A stretch of 5,146 bases of DNA from Bacteroidota bacterium (lineage in GTDB: Bacteria > Bacteroidota > Ignavibacteria > Ignavibacteriales > Melioribacteraceae), in contig JAKAHQ010000165.1 of the NCBI GenBank assembly GCA_021814855.1, positions 1-5,146 of the forward strand. Direction: 5' to 3'. How positions within the stretch are numbered: position 1 is the first letter of the stretch; the number at the start of each line of letters is the position of its first letter. The position numbers and the translations under genes were made by a program. This document shows, piece by piece, positions 1-5,146 of this stretch. The notes under the pieces are model-generated. The model made no database searches and was not told the DNA's origin. It saw only the letters and a program-made list of their open reading frames with translations.

Positions 1-87
1 GATCGATACTTATTAATCTTGTATGAAAGATAACATTTTTTGACGAAGGGTTAAACGGTGCGGCAAATAATATTTACTTAACCGTTC
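1..87. other. Gene-free edge downstream of the kinase
   Basis: No supported coding frame lies here on either strand. The segment is the 3' flank of the kinase on the minus strand. A short imperfect inverted repeat (AACGGT 54-59 / ACCGTT 81-86) has no G/C-rich stem plus T-run arrangement, so I do not call a terminator. A response-regulator gene could begin just beyond the left edge, but nothing in the window shows it. Confidence 0.5.
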
Positions 88-3000
88 TTATTTAACGAAT
101 GAAAGGATTAACTTTTTGAAGCCGCTTATCTTTCCGGTAAATTTTATAGTTGTGCCTGCTTCGGAGGATTCAACTACGAGTTCGCCGCCAATGGTGCGTG
201 CCCGGCTTTTCATATTTATTATTCCGTTACCGCCGGAAATATGTTTTTCGTCAATCCCTGTTCCATCGTCTTTAAGAATGATTTCCATTATTTCTTTATC
301 GATGTTCGCTTCCAACACAATTTTTTTACACCGGCTGTGTTTAATTGCATTGTTAATACCCTCCTTGAATATCAAATACAGATTCTGTTTGTATTCCATT
401 GGCAGTTTAAGAGTTTCAAACTTTTCTATATTGATTGTCTTAAAAGATATTCCCGCAGATTGAAGAAGATCGACGTAGGTATCTTTAAGCCGAAGTATAA
501 AATGATAAAATGTATCTCTCTTAGGATTCACCATCCAAACTATATCGCTCATCGTGTCGATAAGCGTACGGGCTTTATCGCTAATCAGCTGAACATTCTT
601 TACGTTTTCATCCGGCGCATGAGAGGCAAGCTCGCTTAGTATTGAAATTTCGGTTAATCCCGACCCGATATTATCATGAAGATCTGCCGCAAGCCTGCTT
701 TTCAATTTTTCAATGGCAAGAAGACCTCTGTAGCGGATTGTGCTCAAATAAAAAATAACGAAGACAACCAGGAAAGCCGAACCGGAGATAAACCACCACG
801 TTTTCCAGAACGGCGGAAGAATTGTTAAATATATTTTGGCGCCTTCGTCGTTCCATATTCCGTCGTTGTTGGAGCCGCGAACATGAAAGACATAATCTCC
901 CGGCGAAAGATTTGTATAGTTTGCAATCCTTCTCCTCGAATCAACATAATGCCAGTCGTGGTCAAATCCCTCAAGCTTGTAGGCGTACTGGTTATCCTGA
1001 GGATTTGTATAATCGAGAGCGGAAAATTCAAACGAGAAAAAATTCTGCCAGTATGAAAGCTCAATAGTGTCTTTCTCTCCGTGTATCGGTTCATTAAAAA
1101 CTCTAACTGCGCTAACAACAACGGGCGGTATTATCATATTGTCTTTCACGCTGTCCGGGTAAAAATAATTTAATCCGTTAATGCCGCCGAAGAACATCTC
1201 TCCAGGTTTTGATTTGCAATAGGCGCCGCCGCTGAATTCCATGCTCTGCAGCCCGTCGTGAAGATCGTACTGAGTGAAATTTTCAGTTTGATGATTGAGC
1301 TTGAATAAACCGTTATCGGTGCTCATCCACAAATTTTTATGATCATCGGCAAGTACGCCATAAACTACGTTACTGTTCATTTTATTTCGCTTGCCGAAGT
1401 GTACAAATTTTTCTTTCCGCTTGTCGAATTTTTGCAAACCGCCACCGTAAGTACCAATCCATAAAAAACCCTGGGGATCTTCATAAATGGACATAATGCG
1501 GTTATCACTGAGACTCGATTCATCGCCCGGGATATTCTTGTATGAAATGAACTGCTCCTTCCCGGGGTCAAATTTGTTCAGACCTCCACCAAATGTTCCG
1601 ACCCAAATAATTCCATCCTTATCCTCGAATAAAGCGTAAACACGGTTATCGCTTATGCCGAACGGATTATTAACATCGTGCAAGTATTTTTTGAAGCGGA
1701 ACCGTCTCGCCCTGTAATCTTCCGCAGAGAGTTTATCCAGGCCGCCTCCGAATGTTCCGATCCAATAATTTTTTTTATGATCGATAAGGATTGCCTGAAC
1801 CTGGTCTGCGCCAAGACTGCTCGAGTCCGCCGGATTATTTCGAAAGTGTTCGAATGAGTTTGTACTCTTATGAAAAATATTTAAACCGCCGTTGTATGTA
1901 CCAATCCATAGGTTGCCTTCGTGATCGTCTACGATTGCTCTTATGTGGTTATCGTTAATAGAGCCGGGATTGTTAATATCTTTTTTATAATAATGAAACT
2001 TCCCGGTTTTCCTGTCATACGAATTCAATCCTCCTCTGTAGGTGCCTATCCATAGTTTTGAGTTATCATCCTGGTAAACCGACCAAACCACGTCGTCGTT
2101 AAGACCGTCTTTACCGCCAATACTTTTTTTGATCTGCTTAAACTTAAGTGTACTTCGTTCTATGTTGCTTAATCCTTTGCCTAGATGCGTGCCGATCCAA
2201 ATCGTTCCGGATTTATCTTCCATTATTGAAAGCACATCCTTTCTAACTATTACGGATTGAACTTCGGGATCTTCGTTAAATCCAATAAAAGATTTTTTTG
2301 AAAGATCATACCTTTCAACCCCGGCTCCAAAAGAGCCGATCCAAAGAATTCCTGTTTTGTCTTCTATAAAAGAAGTAACTATGTCATGACTGATCGATTT
2401 GGCCGCTTCCGAGTTATCATTCAGTTTTTCAAATTTTGCATGGTCCGGATTTTTACCCTGCTCGCTTTTAGGAAGTATGCAGATTCCTTCGCCGTAGGTT
2501 CCAATCCACAAATTATTATTTGAATCCATGAATAGAGAAAATAAATTATTTGTAGAAATGCTCGACTGATCGGCGTTGTGTTCATACTTAACAATGCCGG
2601 TCCCGGATTTTTGCTGAAAGAGTTTATATAAGCCGCCGCCTAAAGTTGCAACCCACACAATATTATTTTTTACAGGAAGGATTGCTTTAATTCTATTCGA
2701 ATGAAATCCCAGCGAATCGGACGAAGAATAATGAAATCTCTCGACCGTGTGCGATCGCGAATCGAACTTAAACAAACCTTCGCCCCATGTTCCAACCCAG
2801 AGGAAACCTTGTCCGTCTTGAACTATTGAAGTTATCGACTTCTCGCTATTACGGGAGAGCGGCAGAGGAAAATCGTAAATCACTTCGCGGGAACCGGTTT
2901 CTGTTTTTAGATTATCCGTGATATAAAACCGCGTAAACGTTCCTGTTTTCCTATCGAACCGGTTTAATACTCCTTCGGTAGTTCCAAGCCAGATGTAACC

Positions 3001-3387
3001 GTCTCTATCCTCGCAAATTGAAAGAATGCCGTTGCCTGAAATTGAAGTGGAATCTGCGGGATCATTTACATAAACAACAAAATTATAACCGTCGTAACGG
3101 TTTAATCCGTTTGCCGTGCCGAACCATAGATAACCTTTTTTATCCTGCAGCATGCAGTTAACGGTGCTTTGAGAAAGTCCGTCTTCAATTTTTACCCGCC
3201 GCACCATAAACTGTTCGTGCGGCAAAGACTGGGCGACGGTTAAAATTTGCATTGCCAGTAAAAAAGCAACTACATGCGCACATAAATATTTACAAGGTTT
3301 AGTTAGCACAGGATAATTTATTTGTCCGAAATAACGCGCCAAAAATCTACTCAAACCGTTAGGCAGAGGCAAGTCAATTTCTTGCAT
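88..3387 (-). CDS. Two-propeller Y_Y_Y sensor histidine kinase (HisKA_3 type)
   Basis: This is a 1099-residue membrane histidine kinase that should sense a periplasmic ligand and phosphorylate a separate response regulator. A hydrophobic signal segment (about residues 33-53) ends in AQS. Fourteen propeller blades follow, marked by LWxGT-like motifs near residues 87, 132, 196, 244, 293, 348, 396, 445, 493, 541, 594, 642 and 686 and a degenerate MFFGG at 731; this fits two seven-bladed propellers. A Y_Y_Y domain lies at about 755-858 and one transmembrane helix at about 865-886. The HisKA_3-type DLHDNIGSGLT motif puts the phosphoacceptor at His904. HATPase_c shows an N box (FKEGINNAIKHS, 1007-1018), a G1 box (DDGTGID, 1040-1046), a GGNG turn at 1052-1055 and GTT at 1078-1080. 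No receiver or AraC HTH follows, so this is not a hybrid HTCS regulator. HisKA_3 kinases usually pair with NarL/LuxR-type regulators; none is visible here. The ATG has no clear ribosome-binding site. A GTG at residue 27 (3307-3309) would give a more typical signal peptide, so the N-terminus is uncertain. Confidence 0.96.
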   Translation of the reverse strand: MQEIDLPLPNGLSRFLARYFGQINYPVLTKPCKYLCAHVVAFLLAMQILTVAQSLPHEQFMVRRVKIEDGLSQSTVNCMLQDKKGYLWFGTANGLNRYDGYNFVVYVNDPADSTSISGNGILSICEDRDGYIWLGTTEGVLNRFDRKTGTFTRFYITDNLKTETGSREVIYDFPLPLSRNSEKSITSIVQDGQGFLWVGTWGEGLFKFDSRSHTVERFHYSSSDSLGFHSNRIKAILPVKNNIVWVATLGGGLYKLFQQKSGTGIVKYEHNADQSSISTNNLFSLFMDSNNNLWIGTYGEGICILPKSEQGKNPDHAKFEKLNDNSEAAKSISHDIVTSFIEDKTGILWIGSFGAGVERYDLSKKSFIGFNEDPEVQSVIVRKDVLSIMEDKSGTIWIGTHLGKGLSNIERSTLKFKQIKKSIGGKDGLNDDVVWSVYQDDNSKLWIGTYRGGLNSYDRKTGKFHYYKKDINNPGSINDNHIRAIVDDHEGNLWIGTYNGGLNIFHKSTNSFEHFRNNPADSSSLGADQVQAILIDHKKNYWIGTFGGGLDKLSAEDYRARRFRFKKYLHDVNNPFGISDNRVYALFEDKDGIIWVGTFGGGLNKFDPGKEQFISYKNIPGDESSLSDNRIMSIYEDPQGFLWIGTYGGGLQKFDKRKEKFVHFGKRNKMNSNVVYGVLADDHKNLWMSTDNGLFKLNHQTENFTQYDLHDGLQSMEFSGGAYCKSKPGEMFFGGINGLNYFYPDSVKDNMIIPPVVVSAVRVFNEPIHGEKDTIELSYWQNFFSFEFSALDYTNPQDNQYAYKLEGFDHDWHYVDSRRRIANYTNLSPGDYVFHVRGSNNDGIWNDEGAKIYLTILPPFWKTWWFISGSAFLVVFVIFYLSTIRYRGLLAIEKLKSRLAADLHDNIGSGLTEISILSELASHAPDENVKNVQLISDKARTLIDTMSDIVWMVNPKRDTFYHFILRLKDTYVDLLQSAGISFKTINIEKFETLKLPMEYKQNLYLIFKEGINNAIKHSRCKKIVLEANIDKEIMEIILKDDGTGIDEKHISGGNGIINMKSRARTIGGELVVESSEAGTTIKFTGKISGFKKLILSFVK
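1153..3210 (-). repeat. Fourteen propeller blades encoded in tandem (protein-level repeat)
   Basis: Residues about 60-745 of the kinase are a tandem series of blades of roughly 44-55 residues, each centred on an [LIV]W[IVLF]GT-like strand. The one long gap, 64 residues between blades 2 and 3, contains an insertion around residues 150-182. Blades 8, 9, 10, 11 and 12 share a near-uniform [LIY]W[IV]GT[YF]xGGL core, while blades 1-7, 13 and 14 vary more. This is a protein repeat within one gene, not a mobile or CRISPR repeat. Confidence 0.9.
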
Positions 3388-3431
3388 GTTATTGATGCCG
3401 GCATAATGAACATGATTTGTTCTTTCAGTTC

Positions 3432-3437
3432 TATTAT
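3432..3437 (-). promoter_or_regulatory. Possible -10 box for the kinase gene (TATAAT)
   Basis: On the minus strand this hexamer reads TATAAT. It would place a transcript start near 3425, upstream of both candidate kinase starts. No convincing -35 box is found about 17 bases upstream, and such A/T hexamers arise easily by chance, so this is weak. Confidence 0.2.
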
Positions 3438-3442
3438 ATTTA
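3435..3442 (+). promoter_or_regulatory. Possible Bacteroidota-type -7 box for the lipoprotein gene
   Basis: TATATTTA matches the Bacteroidota TAnnTTTG -7 element at all fixed positions except the last (A for G). A TTTG lies upstream at 3416-3419, but the 15-base gap is shorter than expected for a -33 element. A start just downstream would leave a leader of only about 20-30 bases. Confidence 0.2.
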
Positions 3443-3450
3443 CCGTTGAA

Positions 3451-3457
3451 AGAAGGA
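3451..3457 (+). promoter_or_regulatory. Weak ribosome-binding site for the lipoprotein gene
   Basis: AGAAGGA resembles a Shine-Dalgarno core but lies 13 bases before the ATG at 3471, longer than usual. A second purine run (GGAAAGAA, 3459-3466) is closer. The start itself is well supported because it is followed at once by a lipoprotein signal peptide. Confidence 0.35.
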
Positions 3458-3470
3458 TGGAAAGAACGGC

Positions 3471-3995
3471 ATGCGAAAAATTTTTATTGCTGCAATAGTA
3501 ACTGTATTGTTAAGTTTTCTCGGCGGGTGCGACAAGGGCATCGAACCTCTACCACCTGTTTCGCCCGGTCCAACTGGATTCAGCGGGAAAGTTACTTTTA
3601 CAGGTAATTGGCCTACGGATATAAAACGAACGCATGTGGTTGTGTTTAGAAATCCGATCTTGAGCAGCGGAGATTTTTTCCCTCCCAACTTAAGTTTTGT
3701 TATCGATTCCATTCCAAACGGAACAAAGGAATTCACCTACAACTCGATTAATAATAATTTTATCTCCTCGTTCACGCTCGCGCCCGGAAGTTATAAATAT
3801 ATTGTTGTGGCTCAATCCAAAACCCCAACGCTCTCGCTTAATAGAAAAGACTGGTTTGTTGTGGGAGTTTACACAACCAGCGGCGATCAATCCAAACCCG
3901 GTACAATGACAATCCAACAAGGATACATGACAACCGGCATTGATATAAATGTTGATTTTAGTAATCCGCCTCCGCAGCCGCCCGGCGGTGAATAA
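3471..3995 (+). CDS. Small secreted lipoprotein of unknown function
   Basis: This encodes 174 residues that I do not recognise as a named family. The N-terminus is a clear lipoprotein signal: Arg2-Lys3, a hydrophobic core at about 4-17, then the lipobox LGGC with the lipidated Cys at residue 20. The mature part is about 155 residues. It opens with a proline-rich tether (residues 25-34) and continues with a strand-rich region (about 36-163). That region begins with a GFSGKVTFTGNWP segment, typical of carboxypeptidase-regulatory or transthyretin-like beta sandwiches. Later segments alternate in a strand-like way, including an LAPGSYKYIVVA stretch at 103-114, a common closing motif of such sandwiches. 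The C-terminus is again proline-rich (PPPQPPGGE). Residues after Cys are DKGIE; Asp at +2 retains lipoproteins in the inner membrane of E. coli, but that rule should not be assumed for Bacteroidota. The gene lies 38 bases before the TonB-dependent receptor gene on the same strand, with no terminator between, so an accessory role at the receptor is plausible but inferred. At this size it is not SusD. Confidence 0.87.
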   Translation: MRKIFIAAIVTVLLSFLGGCDKGIEPLPPVSPGPTGFSGKVTFTGNWPTDIKRTHVVVFRNPILSSGDFFPPNLSFVIDSIPNGTKEFTYNSINNNFISSFTLAPGSYKYIVVAQSKTPTLSLNRKDWFVVGVYTTSGDQSKPGTMTIQQGYMTTGIDINVDFSNPPPQPPGGE

Positions 3996-4014
3996 GGTCC
4001 AAAATAAATTACAA

Positions 4015-4027
4015 CCAATTTGATTGG
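4015..4027 (+). other. Small hairpin overlapping the receptor ribosome-binding site
   Basis: CCAAT (4015-4019) and ATTGG (4023-4027) are perfect complements separated by TTG. The 3' arm includes the first two G residues of the putative ribosome-binding GGGAG. A five-pair stem with two G-C pairs is weak, so any effect on translation would be small. It is not a terminator because no T-run follows. Confidence 0.25.
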
Positions 4028-4030
4028 GAG
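4026..4030 (+). promoter_or_regulatory. Putative ribosome-binding site of the TonB-dependent receptor gene
   Basis: GGGAG is the only Shine-Dalgarno-like run before the ATG at 4034. Its spacing of three bases is shorter than normal. The start is supported mainly by the signal peptide encoded immediately after it. Confidence 0.4.
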
Positions 4031-4033
4031 ATT

Positions 4034-5146
4034 ATGAAAAAAATTTTGTTGATGCTTATTCTTTTTCCTATGCTGATGCTTAATGCGCAGACCGGTTCAT
4101 TAAGAGGCAAGGTGATTACCGGCGAAAACGAACTGCTCGATGGCGCCAATGTTATTATCTCGGGAACGCAATACGGAGCGGCTTCTCAAGTCGACGGCTC
4201 TTTCGAAATAAAAAATCTCCCCTTCGGAAAATATTCCCTCGAAGTTTCATTAATCGGTTATACAAAGAGAGTTATCAATATAGATTTTAATAGAAGCACA
4301 AAACCTATCATCATAATTTTCAATGAAGAGGCGTTACAGGCAAAACAAATTGTAGTGAGCGCTTCCAAGTACGAACAGAAACTTGAAGACCTTCCCGTCA
4401 GCACTGCAATTATTCAGCCGGATGTTATTTCAAAAAACAATTACCAAACCTTTGATGAGATATTGAGAAACGTTCCCGGTGTACAAATGAATCTTGAACA
4501 GCCAAGCATCCGGGGTTCAAGCGGATACAGCAAGGGAAGCGGGGCTAGAGTTTTAACTGCTGTCAACGGCATCCCAATGTATTCCGGTGACACGGGCGAT
4601 ATAGTTTGGGAGCTAATCCCTATGGCAGATATCGAAAGAATTGAAATCATTAAAGGTCCCTCAAGTTCGCTTTACGGCTCATCGGCAATCGGCGGAGTGA
4701 TAAACATCATTACAAAGTCGACTGTTAAAAATCCAATCACACATGTCCGCTCATACTTTGGCGCTTACGATAAACCTGCATACGATATTTGGAAATGGAA
4801 TAACAACCTTAGAACTTTTTACGGGCTGGAAGTTACCCATTCCAATTCGACCGGGAATCTTGGTTACACAGTTTCGTTTAAAAAATTTGACAACATGAGT
4901 TACCGTCAAAACGATTACGCAAAACGATATCTCGGTTACCTAAAGTTTAACTACGATTTGTCCGCCAACGATAATCTTTCATTTTTCGCAGACTACCTTA
5001 ACATGGACCGGGGTAATTTTCTTTACTGGAAGGATTCCCGCAATGCTCTTGTTCCAAAGGACGAAGACAACGGCAACACTGTAAAATCAAATCGGTTGTT
5101 TAGCGGACTAATTTTTAACCATAAATTCAACAAGGATTTTTCCGCA
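4034..5146 (+). CDS. TonB-dependent outer-membrane receptor, 3' end cut by the window
   Basis: The frame stays open from the ATG to the window edge, giving 371 residues of a protein whose family usually runs to about 700-1000. Proteins of this type take up siderophores, cobalamin, sugars or other ligands across the outer membrane, powered by TonB-ExbB-ExbD. The N-terminus is a signal peptide (MKKILLMLILFPMLMLNAQ, probable cut after residue 19). A carboxypeptidase-regulatory-like beta domain follows (about 21-98), with GSLRGKVI at its start and an LPFGKYSLEVSLIGY closing strand. A short QIVVSAS segment at 105-111 leads to the plug (about 113-228). The plug carries the family signatures FDEILRNVPGV (140-150), SIRGSSG (158-164), the VNGIPMYSGD loop (177-186) and IERIEIIKGPSSSLYGSSAIGG (200-221), then GVINIITKS. 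Barrel strands start at about 236. No SusD gene follows within the window, and the plug looks more like a siderophore or cobalamin-type receptor than a typical SusC, so the substrate cannot be assigned. It probably shares a transcript with the lipoprotein gene. Confidence 0.96.
   Translation, partial: MKKILLMLILFPMLMLNAQTGSLRGKVITGENELLDGANVIISGTQYGAASQVDGSFEIKNLPFGKYSLEVSLIGYTKRVINIDFNRSTKPIIIIFNEEALQAKQIVVSASKYEQKLEDLPVSTAIIQPDVISKNNYQTFDEILRNVPGVQMNLEQPSIRGSSGYSKGSGARVLTAVNGIPMYSGDTGDIVWELIPMADIERIEIIKGPSSSLYGSSAIGGVINIITKSTVKNPITHVRSYFGAYDKPAYDIWKWNNNLRTFYGLEVTHSNSTGNLGYTVSFKKFDNMSYRQNDYAKRYLGYLKFNYDLSANDNLSFFADYLNMDRGNFLYWKDSRNALVPKDEDNGNTVKSNRLFSGLIFNHKFNKDFSA

Larger units (their letters stand above)
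3419..3467. repeat. Perfect 8-bp inverted repeat with an extra half-copy, candidate operator
   Basis: GTTCTTTC at 3419-3426 is the exact reverse complement of GAAAGAAC at 3460-3467, with 33 bases between. A third near-copy, GAAAGAAG, lies at 3448-3455, so the two plus-oriented copies start exactly 12 bases apart. The copies flank the A/T-rich stretch holding the promoter-like boxes. This could be a binding-site cluster for a dimeric regulator, or a stem in the lipoprotein leader. The right-hand copies are purine-rich and sit where a ribosome-binding site would be, which is an alternative reason for their composition. Confidence 0.4.
3388..3470. promoter_or_regulatory. Divergent intergenic region, likely carrying both promoters
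   Basis: These 83 bases separate the minus-strand kinase from the plus-strand lipoprotein gene, so transcription of both units should start in or near them. The region is A/T-rich in the middle and contains an inverted repeat (listed separately). If the kinase uses the downstream GTG at 3307-3309, its leader would extend to about 160 bases. The regulatory role is inferred from gene orientation. Confidence 0.6.

Noticed and set aside
54..86. AACGGT/ACCGTT inverted repeat as a terminator for the kinase
   Set aside because: The stem is six pairs with a 21-base loop and no T-run follows on the minus strand, and its 3'-flanking arm lies almost at the stop codon.
116..639. Plus-strand open frames opposite the kinase domain
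   Set aside because: They lie antisense to well-supported HATPase_c and DHp coding sequence, and their translations show no recognisable domain or ribosome-binding site.
822..1121. Short frames on both strands within the Y_Y_Y region
   Set aside because: They overlap the real kinase frame, whose domain signatures run through this stretch without interruption.
1153..3210. Periodic sequence as a CRISPR array or DNA tandem repeat
   Set aside because: The roughly 145-base periodicity is explained by protein propeller blades in one open frame, and the DNA copies are degenerate.
88..3387. Kinase as a hybrid two-component (HTCS, SusR-like) regulator
   Set aside because: The propellers and Y_Y_Y domain fit that family, but there is no receiver or AraC-type HTH after HATPase_c, and the DHp motif is of HisKA_3 type.
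3457..3498. A 13-codon frame (ATG at 3457) overlapping the lipoprotein start, as a possible leader peptide
   Set aside because: It is very short, has no attenuator-like hairpins around it, and its peptide (MERTACEKFLLLQ) shows no run of regulatory codons beyond three leucines.
3440..3920. Minus- and plus-strand frames overlapping the lipoprotein gene
   Set aside because: The frame starting at 3471 has a lipobox and signal peptide and fits the operon layout; the overlapping frames have no such support.
4441..4650. Minus-strand frame opposite the receptor plug domain
   Set aside because: It lies antisense to the strongest plug-domain signatures of the TonB-dependent receptor and looks like a shadow.

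Overview
The window looks like chromosomal DNA from a Bacteroidota or FCB-group bacterium, possibly an Ignavibacteria-like lineage. Three things point that way: a sensor kinase with a periplasmic double beta-propeller and Y_Y_Y domain, a TonB-dependent receptor with an N-terminal carboxypeptidase-regulatory-like domain, and moderate-to-low GC with A/T-rich intergenic DNA and weak Shine-Dalgarno signals. The lineage is inferred from protein style only; no rRNA or marker gene is present.

Layout: positions 1-87 hold no gene. Positions 88-3387 (minus strand) encode one long membrane sensor histidine kinase. It has a signal peptide, fourteen propeller blades (two seven-bladed propellers), a Y_Y_Y domain, one transmembrane helix, and HisKA_3-type and HATPase_c kinase domains. 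It has no receiver or DNA-binding domain, so its response regulator must be encoded elsewhere. Positions 3388-3470 are a short divergent intergenic region with a perfect 8-bp inverted repeat (3419-3426 / 3460-3467) and weak promoter-like boxes on both strands. Positions 3471-3995 (plus) encode a small, unrecognised lipoprotein that is probably rich in beta strands. After a 38-bp gap, 4034 to the right edge (plus) encodes the first 371 residues of a TonB-dependent outer-membrane receptor: signal peptide, regulatory-like beta domain, plug and the start of the barrel.

Working model (inference): the kinase senses a ligand in the periplasm and, through an unseen NarL/LuxR-type response regulator, may control the divergent lipoprotein-receptor pair. 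That would make the locus a compact sense-and-import module, similar in logic to polysaccharide or metallophore uptake loci but without SusD or a hybrid (HTCS) regulator in view. The families are individually well known. The least explained parts are the lipoprotein and the intergenic repeat.
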